64,000 nucleotides of DNA. Origin: Sphingopyxis sp. PET50. Lineage in GTDB: Bacteria; Pseudomonadota; Alphaproteobacteria; Sphingomonadales; Sphingomonadaceae. Both the position numbers and the translations under genes were made by a program. Below the pieces are notes generated by a model. It searched no databases. It saw only the letters and a list, made by a program, of their open reading frames with translations, and was not told where the DNA came from. The stretch lies in contig NZ_CP104207.1 of the NCBI RefSeq assembly GCF_025244705.1, positions 62,001 to 126,000 of the forward strand, given 5' to 3'. Shown piece after piece: positions 38,819 to 48,105 of this stretch (position 1 is the first letter of the stretch; every line of letters starts with the position of its first letter).

Positions 38819-41147
38819 ATGGGCTGGGCCTTGGTGGCGGCGGAGCCGCATCATCGCAGGGGCTGGATCAAAAGGTTCGACCCGCGTTTCTGGACGGTGA
38901 ATTTCGCGCGGCCGATGATGGCGGCGGTGGCGACGACGGGGCCGCGGGCGCTGCGCGTCGAGACGGTCTTCTACCGCAAGCAGGATCTGGCGGGGCTGAT
39001 CTGGGAGGCGGAGGATCGCTGGGATCATCCGTTGCTGGCCTATGAGACGAAGCGCGATTTTCGACATACGCAGCTCAGCTTCCGCTGGCGCTCGGGCGGG
39101 GTGAAGCCGCTCGATGCGCTGCACGGGCCGACACTGACGATCGAGGGGCGCGATGCCGAAGGGGAGCCGCGCGCCTGGTATGTCCGGCTGTGGAATTATG
39201 CCGTGGGGACGGGGGAGGATGCCGTCGTCACGCTCGATTTCGATGCGCTCGACGGCGGCTATCTGCTCCCCGGCGAGGGTGATCCGGTGTGGGCGGGCGA
39301 TATCGACCGGATGTTCGTGTCGCTGGTGCCGCTACGGCCTATGACGGCGGCGAGGGCGTGCTGGCGGGACCGGCCGGGGGATGGGCCGAGATGAGCGAGA
39401 TCGCCGTCACGGGATCGGGGTCGGTGCTGGCGGTCGGCGATGCGATGCTGCCCGAGCATGGGCTGGGCATCGCGAACGGCTATGACGATTGCTATCACCT
39501 GACCCCGGCGCGGGTGGTGCGGCAGATCGTCGCGCTCGGCTATCGCGGCGATATCGTCCATTATGTCGGGATGAGCCACTATATGCGGCTCGCGGCGGAG
39601 GGCGGCGGCTTTTATGCCAGCCTGGCTAGGCGGGGCGATCAACGCGCCCTGCGCGGCGTGGCACGCGGGTTTCGCGCACGAATGCGCGGCGGCCGGGCTG
39701 GGAGTGATCTGGTCGCTGTCGTACGAAGTTTTCGACGAATATTGTCCGGATGACTGGAAACAGCGCGATGCCGAGGGCGCGCTAGGCGCTGACCGGGTGG
39801 GTACCGCCGTCGACGCTGCTGTCGCTCGGCGAATGCGGTGGCGATGGGCTATCTGCAACTGGTGGCGCGGGCGTTCGTCGCGGTGGCGGGGGCGGCGGGG
39901 CTGCCGGTGAAGTTCCAGGCGGGCGAGCCCTGGTGGTGGGTGGCGCCGGGCGGGCGGATCTGCGCCTATGACGCGGCAACGACGGCGGCGCTGGGCGCGG
40001 CGAGCGTCGCGATTCCTGACGTGCGCGGGGGGCTCGACGCGGGGCAGTGCGCGATGCTCGATGCGCTGGGGGCGCTGCTGGCGGGTTCGACCGCGGCGCT
40101 GGCCGCGGCGGCGCGCGACGAGGCGGGTGCAGCGGATTTCACCAGCCATCTGCTCGTCTTTCTGCCGACGGTGCTCGACCCGGCGGCGCCCGAGCTGCGG
40201 CGGGCGAATGTGCCGGTCGGCTGGGCGGCGCCGGGCTTCGATGTGCTGCAGCTCGAGGATTATGACTGGGTGACCGGCGGGCGCGGGGCCGAGACAGGGC
40301 CTGGCGCGCGCGGCGATGACGGCGCGGCTGGGCTATCCGGTTGATGAGCAGCATTATTTCGCGGGTTTCGTGCTGCGGACGGAGGATCGCGGCCAATGGG
40401 CGGCGATCGCCGGGGCGGCCGGGGCGAGCGTGCGCGCGGGGGTGGCGCGCACGTTCGTCTGGGCGCTGCCGCAGGTCGCGCGCGACGGCTTTGTCTGGTT
40501 CGACGGGGAGGATGAGGTGCAGGCTTTCGATGCGGTGGATTTCCCGCTGGCGATCGGGCGCGAGGCGCTCGGCATCACCGAATTTTCGACGCAGATCGTG
40601 AGCGCGCCGTCGGGGCACGAGCAGCGCGCGAGCGAATGGGCCGAGGCGCGGATGCGTTACGACGCCGGGCCGGGGGTGCGCTCCGAGGCCGATGTGCGCG
40701 CGCTGACCGATTTCTTTCGCGCGCGGCGCGGGGCGGCGCGGGCGTTCCGCTTTCGCGATCCGTTCGACAATGGGTCGGCGGCCGATGGCGGACTGCCAGG
40801 ACCCGAGGATCAGCTGCTGGGGATCGGCGACGGGAGCCGAGCGGCAGTTCGCGCTGGTCAAGCGGTACGGCGCGGGGGACGCGGTGCAGCTACGGGCGAT
40901 CCGCCTGCCGGTTGCGGACAGCGTGCGCGTATCGGTCGATGGGGTCGAGACGGCGGCATTCGCGGTGACCGGCGAGGGCGAGGTGCTGCTCGATGTGGCG
41001 CCCGCCGAGGGAAGCGCGGTGCGCGCGGGGTTCCGCTTCGACGTGCCGGTGCGCTTTGCCGAGGACCGGCTGGAGGTGAGCCGCGCGACCTTTCTGGCGG
41101 GCGAGATGGCGAGCGTGCCGCTGGTCGAGGTGCGGGCGCCGTGGTGA
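38819..41147 (+). CDS. large tail protein: TIM-barrel-like N-terminal region fused to DUF2460 (GTA g12-like); several apparent frameshifts
   Basis: The frame must be repaired near 39337, 39628, 39784, 39827, 40298 and 40834, mostly at GCT followed by extra bases. The repaired protein (~770 residues) has an N-terminal beta domain (RFDPRFWTVNFARPMMAAV). A TIM-barrel-like region follows (IVALGYRGDIVHYVGMSHYMRL, GVIWSLSYEVFDEYCPDDWKQRD, VKFQAGEPWWWVAPGGRICAYD, LQLEDYDWVTGGRGAE, FAGFVLRTEDRGQW). The C-terminal DUF2460 has FSTQIVSAPSGHEQRASEWAEARMRYDAGPGVRS and FDVPVRFAEDRLEVS. DUF2460 is the distal tail protein of RcGTA (g12); the long N-terminal part resembles sphingomonad proteins named non-contractile tail sheath. 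Confidence 0.82.
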
Positions 41148-41968
41148 TGACGATGGCGCCCGGCTGGCTGCGCGAGGAGCTGGTGACGCTGGCGTGGTGC
41201 TGGCGGCTGGCGCGGCGCGACGGGGTGGTCGTGGGGCTGACCTCGCACGACCGCGACCTGTTCGTCGATGGCACGCTGTATCGCGCGGCGCCGGGGATGA
41301 AGCCGTCGGCGCTGGAGACGAGCGACAGCCTGGAGGTCGAGACGATGGACCTGGAGGGCGCGGTGTCGAGCGCGGCGATCGCGGCGGCGGACCTCGACGC
41401 GGGACGCTGGGACGGCGCGCAATTGGTGCTGATGGTGACCGACTGGAGCGCGCCCGATGCGGCGCCGGTGGTCGTCGCGCGCGGCGAGCTGGGGGCGGTC
41501 GAGCGGCGGGGATCGGCCTTCGCGGCGGAGCTGCAGGGGGTGATGCGCTGGCTCGACGGGCCGGCGTGCCCCGCGACCTCGCCGTCGTGCCGCGCGGCGC
41601 TGGGCGACCGGGCGTGCCGCGTCGACCTGGCGCCGCTGACGCATTTTCGGCGGGTGGTTTCGGTGGCCGGGCGGGCGGTGACGCTCGATGCCCCGGTCGC
41701 GGCGGGGACGATGGCCTATGGCGAATTGCTGTGGATCGAAGGCGCGGCGTGCGGGCTGGCGTCGCCGGTGATCGCCGACGAGGGGACGGTGCTGACTCTG
41801 GCCGAGGTGCCGGGGGCGCTGCCCGACCTGCCGGCGCGGGTGCGGCTGACCGAGGGGTGCGACCGGCAGCTGGCGACGTGCGGGGGGCGGTTCGGCAATG
41901 CCGAGAATTTTCGGGGGGAGGCGCATTTGCCGGGCAATGATTTGCTGACGCGATATCCGGGTGGATGA
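41147..41968 (+). CDS. DUF2163 / BR0599 tail protein (GTA g13-like)
   Basis: The 273-residue protein has WCWRLARRDGVVVGLTSHDRDLFVDGTLYRA, SDSLEVETMDLEGAVSSAAIAAADLDAGRWDGA (DUF2163). The C-terminal BR0599 block follows with Cys pairs ACPATSPSCRAALGDRACRVDLA and GCDRQLATCGGRFGNAENFRGEAHLPGND. In RcGTA this is a hub-proximal iron-sulphur-like Cys-rich tail component. The ATG overlaps the preceding stop, and its stop region overlaps the next start. Confidence 0.93.
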   Translation: MTMAPGWLREELVTLAWCWRLARRDGVVVGLTSHDRDLFVDGTLYRAAPGMKPSALETSDSLEVETMDLEGAVSSAAIAAADLDAGRWDGAQLVLMVTDWSAPDAAPVVVARGELGAVERRGSAFAAELQGVMRWLDGPACPATSPSCRAALGDRACRVDLAPLTHFRRVVSVAGRAVTLDAPVAAGTMAYGELLWIEGAACGLASPVIADEGTVLTLAEVPGALPDLPARVRLTEGCDRQLATCGGRFGNAENFRGEAHLPGNDLLTRYPGG

Positions 41969-42473
41969 GATCGGCGGGCCCGATGCCCACCCCGCTGCGA
42001 CTAGCGAACAAGTTCGCAAGTCTCGCTGCCCTTCCCGCTTGCGGGAGGGGTTTGAGAGGATCGGCGCTCGGGCCTTTGTTGCGGCGCGGGGCCTGGTCGG
42101 GGTGCGGTTCCGGTTGCAGGGGTGCGATCCGGCGACGGGGCTCGATTGCGTCGGGCTGGTTTGGGCCGCCTATGCGGCGGCGGGGGTGCGGCTGGTGCGG
42201 CCGGGGGATTATCCGTTGCGGGGCTGGGCGCGCGAGCGCGTCGAGGCGGGGCTGGTTGCGGCGGGGTTTGCGCCGGTGGCGGACGAGGCTGTCGGCGATG
42301 TCGCGCTGATCGCGCTGGCGGCGGGGCAATTTCATCTGGGGCTGATCGGGGCGGCGAGCCTGGTGCAGGCGCATGCGGGATTGCGGCGGGTGGTGGAGAC
42401 GCCGCTGGGCCGGGAAAGTGGTGTGGTCGAACGATGGCGGTTTCGGGGTGGGGAGGGGACGTTTGAGGAATGA
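41961..42473 (+). CDS. NlpC/P60 peptidase (GTA g14-like) with repeat-derived N-terminus
   Basis: The catalytic core is GVRFRLQGCDPATGLDCVGLVWAAYAA (nucleophile Cys) and GDVALIALAAGQFHLGLIG (His). These cut peptidoglycan peptides during DNA delivery. The only plausible start is GTG 41961. The codons that follow run through a palindromic repeat (41985-42050) and read HPAATSEQVRKSRCPSRLREG before the family sequence begins at FERIGARAFVAARGLVG. Either the repeat was inserted in frame and tolerated, or translation begins at a non-standard codon after it. Confidence 0.85.
   Translation: MDEIGGPDAHPAATSEQVRKSRCPSRLREGFERIGARAFVAARGLVGVRFRLQGCDPATGLDCVGLVWAAYAAAGVRLVRPGDYPLRGWARERVEAGLVAAGFAPVADEAVGDVALIALAAGQFHLGLIGAASLVQAHAGLRRVVETPLGRESGVVERWRFRGGEGTFEE
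41985..42050. repeat. half-length palindromic repeat with covarying hairpin, inside the g14 coding region
   Basis: CCCACCCCGCTGCGA leads into the hairpin CTAGCGAACAAGTTCGCAAG (42001-42020), then TCTCGCTGCCC and CTTCCCGCTTGCGGGAGGGG. Only the right half of the composite element is present. It is read through in frame by the NlpC/P60 gene. Confidence 0.88.
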
Positions 42474-42481
42474 ACTGGTTT

Positions 42482-42600
42482 CCCCTCCCGCAAGCGGGAG
42501 GGGTAGCGAGACTTACGAACTTGTTCGTTAGTCGCAGCGGGGTGGGCCATCGCAACGTCGCTGCCCACCCCCGACCCCTCCCGCCTGCGGGAGGGGAGGA
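42482..42600. repeat. composite palindromic repeat, reverse orientation
   Basis: CCCCTCCCGCAAGCGGGAGG begins it, and the hairpin reads CTTACGAACTTGTTCGTTAG (42512-42531), the reverse orientation of the family. It ends CCCGCCTGCGGGAGGGGAGG. It fills the gap between g14 and g15. Confidence 0.9.
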
Positions 42601-42680
42601 CAAACGTCCGCCCCCGCCCAAAAACCCGCCATCGTGCCCCTTCGCCGCGCGCCGCGCTGTCCTTTTCTATGGAGTGTTTC

Positions 42681-44859
42681 ATGGCAACCTTGGTGCTGAC
42701 GGTGGCTGAGCGGGATCGTCGGCGGGCCGGTGGGGGCGGCGATCGGGGCCTTTGCAGGGCAGCAGATCGACGCCGAAATCTTCAAGCCCAAGGGGCGCGA
42801 GGGGCCGCGGCTGGCCGATCTGAAGGTGCAGGCGTCGACCTATGGCCAGCAGATTCCGCAACTGTTCGGGACGATGCGCGTCGCGGGCAGCGTGATCTGG
42901 GCGACCGACCTGATCGAGCGGCGCGAGAAGCATGGCGGCGGCAAGGGGCGGCCCTCGGCCACCGAATACAGCTATGCGGTGTCGCTGGCGATCGCCCTGT
43001 CTTCGCGGCCGGTCCGCGCGATCCGCCGGATCTGGGCCGACGGCAATTTGCTGCGGGGAACGAGCGGGACGTTCCAGGAGCGCTGCACCTTTCGCTGGTA
43101 CGACGGGAGCGAGGATCAGGCGGTCGACCCGCTGATCGCCGCGGCGGTGGGTATGGGGTCGGCGAGCGCATTTCGCGGGCTGAGCTATGCGGTGTTCGAG
43201 GAACTGGAACTGGCGAGTTTCGGCAACCGCATTCCGGCGCTGACCTTCGAGGTCGAGGCCGATGCGGGGGCGATCGACGCGGGGCTGGTCGGCGACACGC
43301 TGCTCGGCGAGGCTGGGCGGTGCGCGGGGCGGACTTTGTTTTCGGGCTATGCCGCGTCGGGCGACCGGGTGCGCGACGCGCTGGCGCCGCTGTTCGACGC
43401 CGATGGCGTGCGGCTGATCGGCGCGGCGGACGGCTGGCGGCTGGCGCCGACGGGCCTTGCCGGCGATCCGGTGGCGCTGGGCGCTTTTGCCGAGACGCGG
43501 CGGATCGAGGCCGCGGCCGACGGCGCCGAGACGCGGCGGTTGCCGCTGGCGGCGCTGCCGGGGACGGTCCGGCTGCGGCATTACGAGCCCGGGCGCGACT
43601 ATCAGCTGGGGCAGCAGACGGCGGTTGTCGCGGGCGGCGGGCGGCGCGAGGAGCGGATCGACCTGCCGGCGGTGCTGTCCGCGGGCGGCGCGCGGGCGCT
43701 GGCGCGGCGGCTGGCCGCGGCGGCGGGCGACGGTCGCGAAACGCGGGTGTGGCGCGGCGACCTGGCGGCGCTCGCGCTGCCGGTCGGCGGGGTGGTGACG
43801 CTGGGCGATACCAGCGCCTGGCGCGTCGCGTCGCGGACGGTGAAGGATGGCGAGGTGCGGATCGAGCTGTCGCGGTACCAGCCGGTCGCGGTGATGGATG
43901 ATGCGGCCGATCCCGGCGTGTCGGTGCCGGCACCCGACTGGCCCGACAGCGTGGGGCTGGTGCGGCTGTTCGATATTCCGAATCTGGGGGCCGGGGCGGC
44001 GATCGCGCCGCGTGTTTTGCTCGCCGCCGCAGGCGACAATGACGGGTGGCGCGGCGCCGAGACCTGGCTGGTGCCGACGCCGGGAAGCGAGCCGATAGCG
44101 GTGGGGACGATTCGCCCCGCCGCGGCGCTCGGCGCGTTGACGGCGACGCTGGAAGCCGGCGACCCCGCGCTGTTCGACGGGGAATCCAGGATCCTGGTTT
44201 CGCTGGCGAATCCGGCGATGACGCTGGTTTCGGTCGACGATGGCCTGCTGCTCGGCGGCGCGAATCGGGCGATGGTCGGCGACGAGTTGATCCAGTTCGG
44301 CGTGGCCGAGGCGCTGGCGCCCGGCGAATGGCGCCTGTCGCGCCTGCTGCGCGGGCGCGCGGGGACCGAGCGGCTGGCGCCGCATCCGGCGGGGACGCCC
44401 TTCGTCCTGCTCGACGATGCCGCGCTTTTCCTGTTGCCCGATGCGCTCGCGGGCTGGGCCGAGAGCGGCGCGGCGATTCTGCAATGGACGGCGCGCGGCG
44501 GGAGCGATCTCGACGATGTCGCGGTTCCGGGCGGCGCGGCGGCGCTGCGTCCGCTGGCGCCGGTGCACGGACGGCTGCGCGGCGACGGTGCCGGCGGGTT
44601 GCTGGTCGACTGGATACGCCGCAGCCGGGTCGATCCCGGCTGGCGCGACGGTGTCGACCTGCCGCTCGGCGAGAGCCGCGAGGCCTGGCGCGTGACCGCG
44701 GTGCCCGCGGCCACGGGGCTGGGTCCGTGGGATTGCGCCCTGCCGTCGCTCCATCTGAGCCCGGCCGAGGCCGGCGCGATGGCGCCCGGCACCAGCCTGG
44801 AGATTCGGCAGGTCGGCGATTTCGCGCTGTCGCTGCCGCTGATTCTTGCCCTCGATTGA
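42681..44859 (+). CDS. phage tail hub protein (GTA g15-like), short form; apparent frameshift at 42708
   Basis: MATLVLTVA leads, after one extra base at 42708, into GGPVGAAIGAFAGQQIDAEIF, KVQASTYGQQIPQLFGTMRVAGSVIWATDL and YAVSLAIALSSRPVRAIRRIWADG (phage-tail hub domain). Then come LPLAALPGTVRLRHYEPGRDYQLGQQ, VVTLGDTSAWRVASRTVKDG and WRLSRLLRGRAGTE. In RcGTA the g15 protein is ~1,300 residues with a TIM barrel in the middle; here it is ~725 and the barrel is absent. It likely forms the tail tip hub contacting the host. Confidence 0.9.
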
Positions 44860-44871
44860 AAGGATTGGCCG

Positions 44872-45320
44872 ATGACCGACCTGCCGAGTACCGCGCGTCT
44901 GGCGCTCCCGTTGCTGGCGATGGCGCAGGCGCAGAAGGAGGTGACGCACAACGAGGCGCTGACCCTGCTCGACCTGCTGGTGCAGCCGGTGGTCGAGGCC
45001 GGGCCGCAGGCGACCCCATGCGGCGACGCCGGACCCCGGACAGGGCTGGATCGTCGGCGCGGGCGCTTCCGGGGCGTGGGACGGCGAGGGTGGCGCGCTG
45101 GCTCTGTGGACCGCGCGGCGGCTGGCGTTTCGTGACCCCGCGGGCGGGCATGCGCACGTTCCGGCTGAGCGACGGCGCCTGGATGCGATTCGACGGCGCG
45201 GCATGGGTCGAGCCCGGCACGATCGCGAGTCCGGCGGGCGGCGCGACGGTCGATTCCGAAGCGCGCGCCGCGATCGGGGCCCTGATTCTGGCGCTCGTCG
45301 GCCATGGTCTTCTGATTTAA
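44872..45320 (+). CDS. DUF2793 protein at the end of the GTA-like cluster; two apparent frameshifts
   Basis: The start MTDLPSTARLALPLLAMAQAQKEVTHNEALTLLDLLVQPVVEAGP is typical of DUF2793. Frame changes near 45019 and 45105 then separate DPGQGWIVGAGASGAWDGEGGALALW and GGWRFVTPRAGMRTF...RFDGAAWVEP. Repaired length is ~148 residues. DUF2793 proteins commonly close sphingomonad GTA/prophage tail operons; a receptor-binding or tip role is plausible but unproven. It starts 12 bp after the hub gene. Confidence 0.8.
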
Positions 45321-45455
45321 GGCTGAATTTACCCAATATCCCGCGACAAGTGCGGCATTTTGGCAACAGATTGGCGATTTGTTCGCTTGCGCGGAACCAA
45401 AGGCGGAGGTAGGACGTCTGCGAGACGTGAATCTCAATTGAAAGGGGAATCTATT

Positions 45456-46576
45456 ATGAGGAAGCTTGCCGCCGCCGTGGCGTTGGCCTCCACCGCCCTT
45501 GCGACAGCCGGCTCTGGCGCGCGACGACTCCTGGTATGTTGGAGTTGGGGGTGGTGTCATGATCGTCGAGGACATGGATCTCGACATCGACACCTTCAAC
45601 AATTCGGGTACGCTCGATCACAAGACCGGCTACGACTTCGAAGGCGTCGTCGGCTATGACTTCGGCGGTTTCCGCGCGGAAGTCGAAGTCGGCTATCGCG
45701 AAGCCGATATCAAGGCCAAGCCGCTTCAACACGCCCGGGATTCCGGGCTCGGTCAATGGCTCGGGCAGCCTGGTCACCGGCAACTTCGACCTGAACGGCG
45801 ATTCGAACGCGCTGAGCTTCATGGTCAATGCGATGCTCGACTTCGGCGACGACGACGGCCTGCAGGGCTTTGTCGGCGGTGGTGCCGGTGTGGCCCGCGT
45901 TTCGGTCGAGCCCGTCTTCGCCGGTCCGTTCCTCGACGATTCGGACACGGGTTTCGCGTGGCAGGCGATCGCCGGCGTTCGCGCGCCGCTGACCCGCAAC
46001 TGGGACGTCGGCCTGAAGTATCGCTTCTTCAACGCCGACAACCTCGACCTGGTCGATCAGCGTGGCCGCGACGTTTCGACGCGCTTCCGTTCGCACTCGA
46101 TCCTCGGCACGCTGACCTACAACTTCGGTGGCGCCGAGCCGCCGCCGCCGCCGGTCGTGGTTCCGCCGCCGCCGGTCGTGGTCCCGCCGCCGCCGATCGT
46201 GACGCCGCCGCCGCCGCCGGTGTGTGAGCCTGGCCCGTACATCGTCTATTTCGACTGGGATCAGTCGAACATCACGCCCGAAGCGGCGTCGACGCTGGAC
46301 AACGCCATCAGCGCCTACAACCGCGGCTGCACCGGCACGCAGGTCTGGCTCGCCGGTCACGCCGACCGTTCGGGTTCGGCCACGTACAACGTCGGCCTGT
46401 CGAATCGCCGCAACGACGCGGTTCGTGCCTATCTGACCGCTCGCGGTATCTCGGATGGTTCGATCACCGCCGAAGGCTTCGGCGAAAGCCGTCCGGCCGT
46501 TGCCACTGCCGATGGCGTGCGCAACGACCAGAACCGCCGCGTGGAAATCAAATACGGTCCGGGTTCGGGCAACTAA
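45456..46576 (+). CDS. OmpA-family outer-membrane protein; apparent frameshifts at 45514 and 45718
   Basis: A signal peptide (MRKLAAAVALASTALATAG) is followed by an eight-strand OmpA-like barrel (SWYVGVGGGVMIVEDMDLDI, FEGVVGYDFGGFRAEVEVGYREADI, then VGLKYRFFNADNLDLVD). A proline/valine linker (residues ~230-260) leads to a peptidoglycan-binding OmpA domain with YIVYFDWDQSNITPEA and AGHADRSGSATYNVGLSNRRNDAVRAYL. It tethers the outer membrane to peptidoglycan. Codon use is more restrained than in the GTA genes, suggesting high expression. Confidence 0.9.
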
Positions 46577-46610
46577 GATTTCCCGCCCGGTTCGGGCCAG
46601 AAACAAGGAG

Positions 46611-46641
46611 GGGCGGTGCCGCAAGGCGCCGCCCTTTCCTT
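46611..46641 (+). terminator. terminator after the OmpA-family gene
   Basis: GGGCGGTGCC (46611-46620), loop GCAA, then GGCGCCGCCC (46625-46634) and TTTCCTT. The hairpin has one G-T pair and a short pyrimidine tail, located ~35 bp after the stop. Confidence 0.75.
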
Positions 46642-46709
46642 ATGGGCAATCGGCGTCGCGGACCGGCCTGCAGGGGATGGTGCGCTTTTTGTTTGCGCGG
46701 TGATGATAA

Positions 46710-46724
46710 TGTTATACCATAACA
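46710..46724. promoter_or_regulatory. Zur-box-like palindrome upstream of exbD
   Basis: The sequence TGTTATACCATAACA is a perfect 6-bp inverted repeat with a 3-nt spacer. It resembles the TGTTAT-N3-ATAACA-type operators reported for alphaproteobacterial Zur regulators. It lies ~105 bp before the ExbD start in an AT-rich patch. Confidence 0.55.
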
Positions 46725-46829
46725 AAAGATCGGTGACTGCCTGCGGGCGGCGCGAGCGGCCCGGTCTGTGGCGCGAAAGGGCGATGGCTACGTAGCCGCT
46801 TCGCTCCGCGCCCGAGAGGGAGAGAGACG

Positions 46830-47270
46830 ATGTACAGACGTCGCAGCCAATTTCACCGCAGCATTTTCCGGGCCGATCCTGCTGGCGATCCCGACATCAA
46901 CACGACGCCGCTGATCGACGTGATGCTGGTGATGCTCGTGATGTTCATCATCACCATCCCGCCGCCGACGCACAGCGTCGATATCACCTTGCCGACAGGG
47001 CCCGAGGTTCCGGGAAAAATTCTCGATGAAAATCTCGTGACCATCGACACCAGCGACATCATTCGCTGGAACGGCGAGGCGATCGATCTGGCCGAACTCG
47101 GGCAACGGGTGAAGCTGGCGGCGGAACGGCCCGACCAGCCGGTGCTGATGTTCGAACCCGAAGCGCGGGCGCGCTATCTGCGTGTCGACCAGGCGATCGG
47201 GGCGATCCGCCGCAATGGCGGGACGCGCCTCGCCTTCCCGAATATCCACCAATATGGCGGGCTGATCTGA
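46830..47270 (+). CDS. exbD: ExbD/TolR family biopolymer transport protein
   Basis: The 146-residue protein has a short cytoplasmic N-terminus, the signature DINTTPLIDVMLVMLVMFIITIP (single membrane helix with the proton-carrying Asp), and a periplasmic domain. ExbD works with ExbB and TonB to energise TonB-dependent receptors. No exbB or tonB is adjacent, so it is an orphan copy that must use partners encoded elsewhere. A GA-rich ribosome site precedes the ATG. Confidence 0.93.
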   Translation: MYRRRSQFHRSIFRADPAGDPDINTTPLIDVMLVMLVMFIITIPPPTHSVDITLPTGPEVPGKILDENLVTIDTSDIIRWNGEAIDLAELGQRVKLAAERPDQPVLMFEPEARARYLRVDQAIGAIRRNGGTRLAFPNIHQYGGLI

Positions 47271-47305
47271 GCAGCGGCTTTCGGGTGGATCGCGGTCATT
47301 CCCAA

Positions 47306-47490
47306 ATCCTCCCCGCCCGGCGGGGAGGTGGCGGCGCCCTTCGACTGCCTTGCAGGCGCTCAGGATAAACTGCGCCTTTGGCGCAGCGCTGACGGAGGGG
47401 ATTCGCGTCCCGAAGCGACGCCGCTTCAGGCGGGCAGCCCCCTCCACCGCCTCCGGCGGTCCCCCTCCCCGTTCCGGGGAGGATTTGGAT
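47306..47490. repeat. C/G-rich palindromic element
   Basis: It starts TCCTCCCCGCCCGGCGGGGA and ends CCCCGTTCCGGGGAGGAT, with an inner GCGCCTTTGGCGC palindrome and a CCTCCGGCGGTCCCCCTCC unit shared with 20640 and 29740. It lies between the convergent exbD and DUF1993 genes. Confidence 0.75.
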
Positions 47491-47533
47491 CGTCCGCTTC
47501 CTCGCGGAGACCGGCGTTCCCGACCCGCAGCGG

Positions 47534-48071
47534 TCAGCCCGCCGGGGCAGTGCCCGGGCGCAGCCAGGCCATCATGTAATCGACATAGTCGGCCTTGCCG
47601 AGCGGGACGCCCATGTGGCGGAGCACCGCATAGGCGGCGACGAGGTGGAAGTAGAATTGCGGCTGCGCCCAGTCGCGCACATAGGTGGCGGCGGTCATGT
47701 CGAACGCCATGCCGTTCGGCAGCTCGAAGGCGACCGCGCGGGCCGGATCGGCGTCGATCGTCGCCGCATCGACGCCGTCAAGCCAGGCGAGCGTCGTCGC
47801 GATCTGGTCCTGGAGACCGGCGAAATCGGTGGCGTCGTCGGCGAATGCCGGAGCGCCCGCCGCGCCGAGGCGGGCCGGCCGCCTGGATCGCCTGGAGGCA
47901 GGAGAAGCGGACCTGCGCCGACAATGGAAACATGTCGGGGGCGAGGCGCGCGGCGATGAACTGCAATTCGCCGACACCGTTCCCGGCGCCCCAGGCGAGC
48001 GCCTTGCCGAGCTACGCCGAGAGGGCGCGGAGGCCGTTGCGATAGGCGGGCACGGTCATGTCGTAGAGCAT
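47534..48071 (-). CDS. DUF1993 family protein, interrupted (in-frame TAG at 48012 and frameshift at ~47885)
   Basis: The start MLYDMTVPAYRNGLRALSA is followed by a TAG at 48012-48014, then LGKALAWGAGNGVGELQFIAARLAPDMFPLSAQVRFSCLQAI and, after a frame change near 47885, LGAAGAPAFADDATDFAGLQDQI and QPQFYFHLVAAYAVLRHMGVPLGKADYV. Together these make a full ~178-residue DUF1993 protein, a DinB-like helical family of unknown function. The TAG also follows GCT on the plus strand (GAGCTACGCC), so it may share the cause of the other breaks. It begins 34 bp after the ABC transporter stop. Confidence 0.7.
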
Positions 48072-48105
48072 CGTCTCTTCCTTCGAAGGGGTGAGGGAAA
48101 CGCCG

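Noticed and set aside
27662..45320. Complete temperate prophage
   Set aside because: No integrase, repressor, replication, holin or endolysin gene, and no att repeats or tRNA target. The order and the short tape measure match gene transfer agents better.
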